A stretch of DNA of 64,000 nt from Limosilactobacillus ingluviei DSM 15946 (GTDB lineage Bacteria; Bacillota; Bacilli; Lactobacillales; Lactobacillaceae): assembly GCF_001435775.1 (NCBI RefSeq), contig NZ_AZFK01000087.1:1-64000 (forward strand), written 5' to 3'. This document shows, in pieces, positions 7,132 to 16,507 of this stretch. Numbering within the stretch: the stretch's first letter is position 1; every line of letters starts with the position of its first letter. The position numbers and the translations under genes are program-made. The notes beneath the pieces are model-generated. The model was not told the origin of the DNA. It made no database searches and saw only the letters and a program-made list of their open reading frames with translations.

Positions 7132-8030
7132 AGCTTAAATTCATGGATCCCCAGCAAAAGCGGACCTGGCGTTTTGCCTTGGCGGCCTTACTGGTCATTA
7201 TTTTGCTGACGATTCCTGCCTATTTTCAGATGCACAGTTCGAACCAACTGCGGGCGCAACGGCAACGGGCTACAATGTCACCAATCATCATGATTCCTGG
7301 TTCATCGGCTACCAAGGAACGGTTTAATCGCTTAGTCAACCTGTTGAATCGCGATACCCACCAAAAGCATAGCTTGCTAAAAGTTGAAGTTTACAATAAT
7401 GGCAAAATCACGTACAGCGGTAAAATCAATAAAGGAGATCGCGAACCCTTTATTGTCGTCGGTTTTCAGAATAATCACGATGGCTACGACAACATCAAGA
7501 AGCAAGCCACCATGTTTGATGCCGCCTTTGCCCAGTTAAGTGAAGAATACCAATTCAACAACTTTAAGGCCTTTGGGCACTCCAACGGGGGGCTGATTTG
7601 GACTCGCTGGATTGAGACTTATTACGATGATTATAAAGATGACATTAAGCTACGGGTCTTGATGACGGTGGCCTCGCCCTTTAATTTAGCCGAAACTTCG
7701 ATTAAAAATAAAACCCAGATGTTTACCGACTTTGTCAAGCACCGCACCAAGATTCCGCGCAGCCTGGATGTGATTGCCGTGGTCGGCAACGAAGATTCCT
7801 ATACTTCTGATGGCTTGGTCCCAGCTGATTCGGTCTTAGCGGGGAAGTATATCTATCAAAAACGCGCTCACAGCTATACTTCCATGACGGTGACTGGCGA
7901 GCAAGCGCAACACTCCAACTTGCCGCAGAATAAGCAGATCGTGAAGCTGATTGAACAGTATTTGATGGATTCAACCAAGCAACCCCTCAAGCGGGGCAAA
8001 CGACCGACCCTCACGAAAGGAAGCGAATAG
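7128..8030 (+). CDS. membrane-anchored alpha/beta hydrolase, DUF915 type
   Basis: A 300-residue protein with one N-terminal membrane segment (about residues 15-33) and an extracytoplasmic hydrolase domain. The oxyanion/strand motif IIMIPGSSA is at 53-61 and the nucleophile elbow GHSNGG at 150-155 (Ser152). A later Asp (near GNEDSYTSDGLVP) and a His (AQHSNLP) complete a plausible triad. DUF915 proteins are lipase/esterase-like with no firm substrate. The start overlaps the upstream EIIC-like gene. A second family member is encoded at 23438-24295, with an AHSYGG elbow. Confidence 0.8.
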   Translation: MKLKFMDPQQKRTWRFALAALLVIILLTIPAYFQMHSSNQLRAQRQRATMSPIIMIPGSSATKERFNRLVNLLNRDTHQKHSLLKVEVYNNGKITYSGKINKGDREPFIVVGFQNNHDGYDNIKKQATMFDAAFAQLSEEYQFNNFKAFGHSNGGLIWTRWIETYYDDYKDDIKLRVLMTVASPFNLAETSIKNKTQMFTDFVKHRTKIPRSLDVIAVVGNEDSYTSDGLVPADSVLAGKYIYQKRAHSYTSMTVTGEQAQHSNLPQNKQIVKLIEQYLMDSTKQPLKRGKRPTLTKGSE

Positions 8031-8049
8031 CAAGGGAGAAGAAAACGGA

Positions 8050-8100
8050 AAAAGACAGCCCCGGTAGAACGTTTACTTCGTTCTCCGTGGCTGTCTTTTC
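8050..8100. terminator. bidirectional terminator between convergent genes
   Basis: A long stem, AAAAGACAGCC with GGCTGTCTTTT plus inner AGAAC/GTTCT, serves the DUF915 gene (+) and pepD (-). Confidence 0.85.
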
Positions 8101-8102
8101 GT

Positions 8103-9518
8103 CTAGAGATTTTCGTCCGTATTAAAGTTTAACGCAGAGTAATCGGTCATTTTCACGATTAAATCCAGGCTCAGCTGTTTGTAAGCATTAAGCACATCAA
8201 TGGCAAAATTGGTACTTTGCCGGGTTAAATAAGCGGCCCGCTTGCTGGGGTCTAACAGGGCTAAGGCTTGGTCAGTTTTTTCCACCATTTCCGTCGCTTT
8301 GATCCGCTGTTCCTTTTGCACGTCGCGCAAGAGTGGCAAGAAGTCGTGTAAATGGCTGTCAACTAAGACGCTGGCGTGTTTAAAGATCCAGTAGGCGGCG
8401 TTTAATTGGGCCGGTAATTTACCCCGTTTGTAGGCAGCTGGTACTTCAGTGATGTCGGCAAAGAAGGGCACGAAGGTACTTTGGTTGGCAACCCCCATCG
8501 CTAGCCAGTGTATGTCGTTACCTTCCGGTCGATTCATTTGCAAGACGTGTGATTCCTGGGTCTTCGCCAAGCTGATCGGCCGGTAGCGGTGCTTTTCTTC
8601 TTCCGTTCCCAAAGCGCCAATCGGGTCGTACGGGGTGCCTTGGTAGTGGCTGGCCAGGTAGTCTTGGGCATCAAAAATGGAAAGCTTACGCTCAGGCTTC
8701 ATGATAAAGGGCAGGGCTTGGCTTTCGGGTGTTTCCAAGGCTGCGGCCTTCGGGCTGAACATTTGGTGACCATACCAGACCCGCGGGGTGGAATAAATGG
8801 CATCCGAGCGCGTCTGGGTTCCGAAAATCTGGCGGAAGTTAAAGCCACTGGCGGCGGGATTTAAATGGTGATCAGCCACAAATTCACGAATTTGGGGGTG
8901 GTATAAGAAGTTAGCCTGGTTATCAAAATCAATTTCTTCAATTGCCAACTGGTTGCCAACTACAGCATAGGCATCATCGGGAATCCGCTGAGCTACCCAG
9001 TAGTGCCCCGCCCCAGATTCAAAGTACCAAGCTTCATCGTCGTCAGCAAATAAGACCCCGTTGGTTTCCCCGGTCCCGTACTTGGCAATCAGGTTGCCCA
9101 AGCGCTTAACCCCTTCCTTGGCACTTTTGACAAAGGGGAGCACCACGGTGACCATCGCTTCTTCGTTCAAGCCGTTTTCCACCAGCGGATCAAAGCCTAA
9201 GACCCGTTCGTTGGTATAGGCGCTTTCGGTGGCGCTCATGGCCACGTGATACTCATTGATCCCGGCTTCTTCAAACAAACCGTAGCGATCAGTCCATTCG
9301 GGCGTGGCGGTGTACTTGAAGCTATCCTTGGGCAAATCAAGAACTAAGCCGGTGTCTTTCGAGGTAAAACGCCTCCCGACACTACCACGGGGATGTACGA
9401 CAAAGCGTTTCGGCCAGGCGGCTTTGGCATCTTCATTGCGGCCAATCATGATCGTGCCGTCAATCGAAGCGGCTTTACCGATTAGGATACTTGTGCAGGC
9501 TGATAATTTTTTGATCAT
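8103..9518 (-). CDS. pepD: C69-family dipeptidase (PepD)
   Basis: A 471-residue cytosolic dipeptidase of the N-terminal nucleophile superfamily, common in lactic acid bacteria, which hydrolyse casein-derived dipeptides. It begins MIKKLSACTSILIGKAASID. Cys8 would become the N-terminal nucleophile after autocatalytic removal of a short propeptide, as known for family C69. GRNEDAK and EEAGINEYHVAMSATESA are further conserved blocks. The start at 9518 has GGAGG properly spaced (complement of 9521-9531); extending to 9659 would add 47 unrelated residues and cross the promoter region. The usual family length is about 470. Confidence 0.92.
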   Translation of the reverse strand: MIKKLSACTSILIGKAASIDGTIMIGRNEDAKAAWPKRFVVHPRGSVGRRFTSKDTGLVLDLPKDSFKYTATPEWTDRYGLFEEAGINEYHVAMSATESAYTNERVLGFDPLVENGLNEEAMVTVVLPFVKSAKEGVKRLGNLIAKYGTGETNGVLFADDDEAWYFESGAGHYWVAQRIPDDAYAVVGNQLAIEEIDFDNQANFLYHPQIREFVADHHLNPAASGFNFRQIFGTQTRSDAIYSTPRVWYGHQMFSPKAAALETPESQALPFIMKPERKLSIFDAQDYLASHYQGTPYDPIGALGTEEEKHRYRPISLAKTQESHVLQMNRPEGNDIHWLAMGVANQSTFVPFFADITEVPAAYKRGKLPAQLNAAYWIFKHASVLVDSHLHDFLPLLRDVQKEQRIKATEMVEKTDQALALLDPSKRAAYLTRQSTNFAIDVLNAYKQLSLDLIVKMTDYSALNFNTDENL

Positions 9519-9722
9519 CAGGATTGCCTCCTTGAAAGTGGTTTCGTTTCCTTTTATTGTATAATATTCGCCCGAAAATGTCCGTAAATTTGGACTTTTT
9601 GTCAATTTTTCTATCTTTCGTGAATGAAGTGCAAGCGAAAGGGTGGTATTTTGCGCCAATTTGCGCTAACCTAGGTCAGAAAACTTTTAACCTTGCAAAC
9701 TAAACGATGATGGAGGGAAAAC

Positions 9723-11552
9723 ATGACTCAGTTATCGATGTTTATCGTCATGTTAGCCGCCCTAGTAATTCCGATTATGATGGCCCGCTTTAAAATCACC
9801 AGCGTGCCCACGGCCGTGGCCGAAATCGTGGTCGGGATTATTCTGGGGCAGTCGGGCCTGAATTTGGTCCACCAAACTGATACCCTGACGTTGCTTTCAG
9901 ACCTCGGGGTCATCTTATTGATGTTCTTATCCGGGATGGAAATTGATTTTGGCCTCTTTAAGCCCGGCAGCAATGATGAACAAGCAACCGCCTCGCCCGT
10001 GCGCTTGGCCTCGGTGGCCTTTGCGGGCGTCTTGGCCATGGCGGCGTTGTTGAGCTATGCCTTGAAGGTGGCCGGCCTATTCAGTGATCCCCTGTTGGCA
10101 ACGATTCTGTTTTCGACCGTTGCGTTAGGAGTGGTGATCGCGACTCTCAAGGAAAAGGAGATATTAAGCAAACCGATGGGGCAAACGATCCTGCTGACGG
10201 CGGTGTTGGGCGAAATCGTCCCGATGTTTGGCTTGACGGTGTATGCTTCGATCAATGGGGGCAACGCTAGCCAGCTCTGGTTGTTGGTGTTGTTGCTGCT
10301 GGCGGCCTTGGTGTTGCTGTACCGGTTCAAACAACCCTTTATTTGGTTTAATAAGGTCACCAAAGCGACGACCCAGTTGGATATTCGCTTGGCCTTCTTT
10401 TTGATCTTCACTTTGGTCATTATTGCCGAACAGGTGGGGGCCGAAACGATCTTAGGGGGCTTTTTAGCCGGCATGGTGATGAAGCTGTTAGAGCCGCATG
10501 AATCCACCGCGGAAAAGCTGACTTCCATCGGCTATGGCTTCTTTATCCCGATCTTCTTTATCATGACCGGGGTAAAACTGAATTTACGAGAATTGTTTGC
10601 CAATCCAGCTGCCTTGGTCTTGATCCCGATTTTGATGGCCTGCTTCTTCCTGGCCAAGCTGGTCCCGATTCTGGTGTACCGGCGCCGTTTCTCCACGCGC
10701 AATGCAATTGCCGGGGGCTTTTTGACGGCGACGACGATTACCTTGGTGCTGCCGACCTTAGCCGTGGCACGGGGGCTGCACGTCATTTCCAGCAGTCAGT
10801 CCGACGCCTTTATCCTGGCGGCCGTTTTGGTCTGTGTCCTTGCGCCAACCCTCTTTAATTCGGTGTACCGGCTGTCCAAAGAGGACCTGCTCAAGCAACG
10901 GGTTGTGTTGGTGGGGGCCAATATGTTAACGATTCCGATTGCCCAGCAATTATCCAAGGAGTGGTACGATGTGCATGTGGTTACCACGCAGCAAACCAAT
11001 TATGAGACCTACGACAGTGAGGTCGACAATTTGACCTTCCTGCCCGAGATCACGACGGCGACGATGCAAGCAGCCGGCTTGCTGGACGTGGACATCTTCG
11101 TGGCCAGCTACCTGGATGACCAAGCCAACTTTGACCATGCCCACGTGGCCTTAGAAGCCGGGGTGCCACGGATCATCGCCTTTCAAAATAATCGGGCGGT
11201 GGATAACGACCGGGTCGATCATTTAATCGGCGAAGGCGTTGAAATTTTTAATGCCTTTAACGTGCAAACCAGTGTCTTGCGTGCCTTAATTGAGTCGCCA
11301 TCCGTAATGGGGATGCTGACCGACACGGAGGCTGGGTTGTACGAAGTCCGGGTGGTCAACCACCGCTTTACCGGCCGCCAACTGATGGAATTGCCATTTA
11401 TCGACAAAATTACCGTCAGTCGAATTCGGCGGCGCAACCATTGGATTACCCCCCACGGGTCGACGATTTTGGAATACAACGACCGGTTGATCTTTACCGG
11501 AAAACGTGACGACGTAGCTGAAATTCGGCGCCAGCTGCGGAAGCAAAATTAA
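9723..11552 (+). CDS. CPA2-type cation:proton antiporter with TrkA-like regulatory domain
   Basis: A 609-residue protein. Residues 1-390 form about 12 membrane helices of the Na+/H+ exchanger fold (IVGIILGQSGLNLV, LLMFLSGMEIDF, ETILGGFLAGMV). Residues about 395-510 resemble a TrkA-N nucleotide-binding domain, although the glycine-rich loop is altered (VVLVGANMLTIPIA). Residues about 520-609 look like a TrkA-C domain. The architecture is that of KefB-like K+ or Na+ antiporters gated by ligand binding on the cytosolic side. Ion specificity cannot be read. The start follows TGGAGGG with good spacing. It is monocistronic, with pepD divergent upstream. Confidence 0.85.
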   Translation: MTQLSMFIVMLAALVIPIMMARFKITSVPTAVAEIVVGIILGQSGLNLVHQTDTLTLLSDLGVILLMFLSGMEIDFGLFKPGSNDEQATASPVRLASVAFAGVLAMAALLSYALKVAGLFSDPLLATILFSTVALGVVIATLKEKEILSKPMGQTILLTAVLGEIVPMFGLTVYASINGGNASQLWLLVLLLLAALVLLYRFKQPFIWFNKVTKATTQLDIRLAFFLIFTLVIIAEQVGAETILGGFLAGMVMKLLEPHESTAEKLTSIGYGFFIPIFFIMTGVKLNLRELFANPAALVLIPILMACFFLAKLVPILVYRRRFSTRNAIAGGFLTATTITLVLPTLAVARGLHVISSSQSDAFILAAVLVCVLAPTLFNSVYRLSKEDLLKQRVVLVGANMLTIPIAQQLSKEWYDVHVVTTQQTNYETYDSEVDNLTFLPEITTATMQAAGLLDVDIFVASYLDDQANFDHAHVALEAGVPRIIAFQNNRAVDNDRVDHLIGEGVEIFNAFNVQTSVLRALIESPSVMGMLTDTEAGLYEVRVVNHRFTGRQLMELPFIDKITVSRIRRRNHWITPHGSTILEYNDRLIFTGKRDDVAEIRRQLRKQN

Positions 11553-11698
11553 CGTTGGAATCGGTGGGCCCACCCGGGCTGGCCGATTTTTCCTTTTTTT
11601 CGGGGGCAAACCATAATTTTTCGGCGGATGCTTTTCGTTGTAAGCGGAAATATGGTAAAATACGCTTATTAAACAATGGCCATAAGGAGGAAGAAACC

Positions 11699-11884
11699 AT
11701 GCCACTGGTACACATTGAATTATTGGAAGGGCGGACACCCGAACAACTCAAGGGCTTAGTTCAAGATGTTACGGCTGCGATCGCCAAGAACGCGAACGTG
11801 CCCGAAGAACGAATCCACATTGTGTTAAGTGAAATGAAGCCCGATCACTACGCAGTGGGCGGGACGCTGAAGAGCGAAGGCTAG
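11699..11884 (+). CDS. 4-oxalocrotonate tautomerase family protein
   Basis: A 61-residue enzyme beginning MPLVHIELLEGRTPEQLK. Pro2 (Pro1 after Met removal) is the catalytic base of this family, and the length matches the hexameric 4-OT group (about 60-65). It carries out keto-enol isomerisation; the physiological substrate in lactobacilli is unknown. The ATG at 11699 is fixed by AAGGAGG at 11683-11689 and by the need for the proline at position 2. It is a single gene with a strong terminator. Confidence 0.9.
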   Translation: MPLVHIELLEGRTPEQLKGLVQDVTAAIAKNANVPEERIHIVLSEMKPDHYAVGGTLKSEG

Positions 11885-11892
11885 TCTGCTGG

Positions 11893-11921
11893 AATCCCTC
11901 CCGGTTGGGGAGGGATTTTTT
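11893..11921 (+). terminator. terminator of the tautomerase gene
   Basis: ATCCCTCCC pairs with GGGGAGGGAT, followed by TTTTTT. Confidence 0.88.
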
Positions 11922-11923
11922 GA

Positions 11924-13447
<1,524 letters not shown>

Positions 13448-13465
13448 AAAAAGGGGGGGACAAAC

Positions 13466-14308
13466 ATGGAAGAAAAACGCGTCTTTCACGTTAATGGTTA
13501 CCTAGGACTTTTGGTTGCCTTGCTGCTTTTGGTTGGGGGTGGCTGGGGGATTTACCAGGGCCACTATTTCTTGGGGGCCTTGTTGATCCTCATTGCCTTG
13601 TTGGCAGGGTCGTCGCTGACGATTGTCCAACCGAATACAGCCAAAGTGCTAACCTTTTTCGGTAGCTACGTGGGGACGATTCGCGATGCCGGCCTCTTTT
13701 TAACGATTCCCTTAACCAATAAAGAACCGGTTTCGTTACGGGTCCGTAATTTTAACAGCCAGGTCCTCAAGGTCAATGATTTAAAGGGGAATCCGATTGA
13801 AATTGCGGCCGTGATCGTCTTTAAAGTGGTGGATACCGCCCAAGCTTTGTACGCAGTTGATGATTACGAAGCCTTTGTCGAAATTCAGGCCGAATCAGCA
13901 ATTCGCCATGTGGCTAGTGAATATCCTTATGACACCTTTGAAGATGAAGCGGCATTAACCTTACGGGGTAATCCCAATGAAGTCTCAGCCAAATTGACCG
14001 CGGAGTTACAAGCCCGGTTGGCAGTGGCCGGGGTAAAAGTCATTGAGACCCGGCTGACGCATTTGGCGTACGCGACCGAGATTGCTTCGGCCATGTTGCA
14101 AAAGCAGCAGTCGGCCGCCATCTTAGCGGCGCGTCAGACGATTGTGGCCGGAGCCGTGTCAATTGTTGAGGACGCTTTGCAACAGTTAACCAGGGAAACG
14201 GACTTGCAGTTGAGCCCGGAACAACGCTTAACCATCATTAACAACTTATTAGTAGCAATTGTTAGTGAGCGGGGCAGTCAGCCAGTGATCGAAACGGGTC
14301 AGCGGTAA
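13466..14308 (+). CDS. SPFH/band-7 membrane protein
   Basis: A 280-residue protein with two closely spaced N-terminal membrane segments (about residues 10-50) followed by an SPFH domain (LTIVQPNTAKVLTFFGSYVG to about 220) with a conserved start block and amphipathic helices. SPFH proteins form ring or cage scaffolds in membranes and organise proteases or lipid domains. Unlike many, it has no NfeD-type partner beside it and no long flotillin-like C-terminal coiled coil. The ribosome binding site is GGGGGG. It lies behind glpK in what is probably one transcript ended by the hairpin at 14326-14357. Confidence 0.85.
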   Translation: MEEKRVFHVNGYLGLLVALLLLVGGGWGIYQGHYFLGALLILIALLAGSSLTIVQPNTAKVLTFFGSYVGTIRDAGLFLTIPLTNKEPVSLRVRNFNSQVLKVNDLKGNPIEIAAVIVFKVVDTAQALYAVDDYEAFVEIQAESAIRHVASEYPYDTFEDEAALTLRGNPNEVSAKLTAELQARLAVAGVKVIETRLTHLAYATEIASAMLQKQQSAAILAARQTIVAGAVSIVEDALQQLTRETDLQLSPEQRLTIINNLLVAIVSERGSQPVIETGQR

Positions 14309-14325
14309 TAACAAGCATAAACTGA

Positions 14326-14357
14326 GCGTTATCCACGCGGGTAACGTTCTTTTTTTT
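14326..14357 (+). terminator. terminator of glpK-SPFH unit
   Basis: GCGTTATCC pairs with GGGTAACGT, followed by a run of eight T. Confidence 0.8.
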
Positions 14358-14435
14358 AGGGACTAAGTATAAAACAAATATTTACTTTAACTAGACCTAA
14401 AATAAAAAAGCAACCACTAATTATCAGCAGTCACT

Positions 14436-15113
14436 TCAGTTGGCACTCCGATGCCGTTTCCACCCCAAAACTTGGCGTAGCGCCACTAACCCAACGATCA
14501 AAATTCCGATTACGCCAAGGCGTTTTAAATCGCCGTGCATAATTGCATCGCCCCCAAAAGCATACAAGACGGAGGTGGGGAGCATACCAATTGCGACCAT
14601 CAACAAAAACTGTAGCCGCGACACCTTTAATTGGCCACAAGCATAATTGACTAACACACTGGGCACGATGGGAATCATATAGCCTAAGGTCAACCCAACT
14701 AACGGGTGCTTATGTTGCATTAGGTTGGTTAAGATGCGGTTTTGCTGGAAGTGCTTAGAGAAACTGAGGTGCTTAATCAGCCCAAAACAAGCCACATTGC
14801 CACCGACATTACCTAACCAATTAACTGCCAAGCCAATTGCTGGTCCGTAGCAAAGTCCCACTAAAATACAAACTAAGGAATTGGAAGCCCCGGGAACCGC
14901 GTTCAATAAACCAATTAACAGCAAAAAGAAGATCAAATCTTGGGCACCATGGGCCCGTACCAACTTGATCAACTCTGGTCGGTCTGCGGCATGATAGTGC
15001 AATAACAAGTGTACTTCCGGGCCAAAATCATGCAGTAAAGCCACCACAAACAAAAAACTCAGGCCAAGCCCCAGCCCCATTAACAATCGTTTATCTAATT
15101 TGGTTGGATGCAT
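14436..15113 (-). CDS. VTT-domain membrane protein (TVP38/DedA-related)
   Basis: A 225-residue protein with about six membrane segments. The core LLIGLLNAVPGASNSLVCILVGLCYGPAIGL and LGYMIPIVPSVLVNYACGQLKVS fits the VTT/SNARE-associated domain, including a re-entrant loop with the conserved PG. Family members are linked to lipid (undecaprenyl-phosphate or phospholipid) translocation; this member's substrate is unknown. The ribosome binding site AAAGGAG is well placed. It begins 4 nt after the end of the DUF2075 gene, so both are in one operon read leftward. Confidence 0.8.
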   Translation of the reverse strand: MHPTKLDKRLLMGLGLGLSFLFVVALLHDFGPEVHLLLHYHAADRPELIKLVRAHGAQDLIFFLLLIGLLNAVPGASNSLVCILVGLCYGPAIGLAVNWLGNVGGNVACFGLIKHLSFSKHFQQNRILTNLMQHKHPLVGLTLGYMIPIVPSVLVNYACGQLKVSRLQFLLMVAIGMLPTSVLYAFGGDAIMHGDLKRLGVIGILIVGLVALRQVLGWKRHRSAN

Positions 15114-15117
15114 TAAT

Positions 15118-16344
15118 CTAACTCCTTTCGGCCGACAAGGCCATTAATGTGCGCCGCAAGCGCGGGTCGTGGGCATAAACATAGGTACCCATCACGCCGC
15201 GTTTTAAGATCACGTTGAGTGCATTACGCACCATGGTTAACTTTAACTGTTTGATTTCGCGCGGATTGGTTAAGTCTGCCCGCCGTTTAAACGCTTCAAC
15301 GTCAGTATATTTACTGAGGTCAACGGCCAGCTGGCCCGTTTGGGGATCCTGATAAAAAATGGGCCCGATGATAATCCCGGCGTAATTAAGGTCGAAGCCT
15401 TGACAGGTATAGATGGACCCAACCTCATCAATGCTGGCTGGTAATTCTGCCCACGGCGTGCTGGTAAAATTATATTGATCCCAAGGCAGGCGAAATGCTC
15501 CTTCTTCGATATAGTGTTTGCCGCCATCCAGCGTTGAAGGGTACCCGGAGGTTGCTAACATTCGCGCTAGGCCGACCCGTTGGTTTTGTTTAACAATCAA
15601 TTGCCGCATCGCTTCGGCGTCATCAAAAATGCGAAAGTCGTACGTCGTCTGGTTTAGCGGGGGCAGCGGCTGAATTTTGCCGTCAGTAAATTGATTGATC
15701 CAGTCTACCAAGGAAGCTGGGGCCTGCATACGCAGCTGTTGTTGCAACCGTAAGGTCAAGTGGGGATATGGGGCCAGCAATTTTTGTAGGCGCCGGGGAG
15801 TCCAGAGGCTCTTCATGCGTAGGACCTGACGGAAATCGATTACCAGCACTACCACTTGACTGCGCTTGATCAATTCCAACAATTGATTCTCATGATAGAA
15901 GTTATTATAGTGATCCGGCTTTGACAGTAAAAGGTGGGCTTCATCAATTAAAACCACATCTAATTGCTGATCGTGCTTTTCGAGCTGGTTAATCATGGTG
16001 GTCGGGCGCTGAAAATCTTTTTTCAAAAGGTGTGGTTGTGTCCCAGCCAATTGACGGTAGACCTTTAAGACCTCGGGGTGATTTACTAAAAAGCGGTTTT
16101 GGGTTTGGTAAACCGCACTGGCCGGTTGGGTACGGGCGGCCACCTGCAAGTCATTAAAGAGGTGCGTCAAAACAACGCTTTTGCCGGTCCCGGCTTCCCC
16201 TTCAATGACTAAGACCGCCGGGGTTTGCCCCGTGGTTAGATGCTGTTGGATGAATGCTTGGGCCTGCTTAATCAGTTGGGCTTGCTCCGGCGTTAGCGGC
16301 AGTGTTGGGGATAGCTTCTCAGTTGCGGTCTTAAATAATACCAT
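15118..16344 (-). CDS. DUF2075-type P-loop ATPase/helicase-like protein
   Basis: A 408-residue protein with a Walker A motif GEAGTGKSVVL near residues 49-59 and a Walker B motif VVLIDEAHLLL near 155. QVVVLVIDFRQVLR and the GSIYTCQGFDLNYAGIIIGP segment are superfamily I helicase-like blocks of DUF2075 (Schlafen/UvrD-like ATPase core). No nuclease domain is seen. Family members often accompany nuclease or defence genes, but here the partner is a VTT membrane protein. The ribosome binding site GAAGGA sits about 9 nt before ATG 16344. Its biochemical role is unknown. Confidence 0.8.
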   Translation of the reverse strand: MVLFKTATEKLSPTLPLTPEQAQLIKQAQAFIQQHLTTGQTPAVLVIEGEAGTGKSVVLTHLFNDLQVAARTQPASAVYQTQNRFLVNHPEVLKVYRQLAGTQPHLLKKDFQRPTTMINQLEKHDQQLDVVLIDEAHLLLSKPDHYNNFYHENQLLELIKRSQVVVLVIDFRQVLRMKSLWTPRRLQKLLAPYPHLTLRLQQQLRMQAPASLVDWINQFTDGKIQPLPPLNQTTYDFRIFDDAEAMRQLIVKQNQRVGLARMLATSGYPSTLDGGKHYIEEGAFRLPWDQYNFTSTPWAELPASIDEVGSIYTCQGFDLNYAGIIIGPIFYQDPQTGQLAVDLSKYTDVEAFKRRADLTNPREIKQLKLTMVRNALNVILKRGVMGTYVYAHDPRLRRTLMALSAERS

Positions 16345-16507
16345 TAGACGTCCTTCTTTCGATCAATTTATAGTCAGTGTAGCACACGTGGAAAATGATT
16401 TCGCATTCATCCGTAAATTGCTGTAAAATGATTTTAATGAAGTTTCGTTTGAGAATTGACTGCCCAGTCTTTAATTTGCTGGGGAGGGAAATAAAGGAGA
16501 CGACGAT

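Noticed and set aside
9519-9659. N-terminal extension of PepD
   Set aside because: It would place the catalytic Cys 54 residues in, lacks a ribosome binding site, and overlaps the probable promoter.
10055-10786. Several minus-strand frames opposite the cation antiporter
   Set aside because: They have no ribosome binding sites and mirror the membrane-protein codon pattern on the sense strand.
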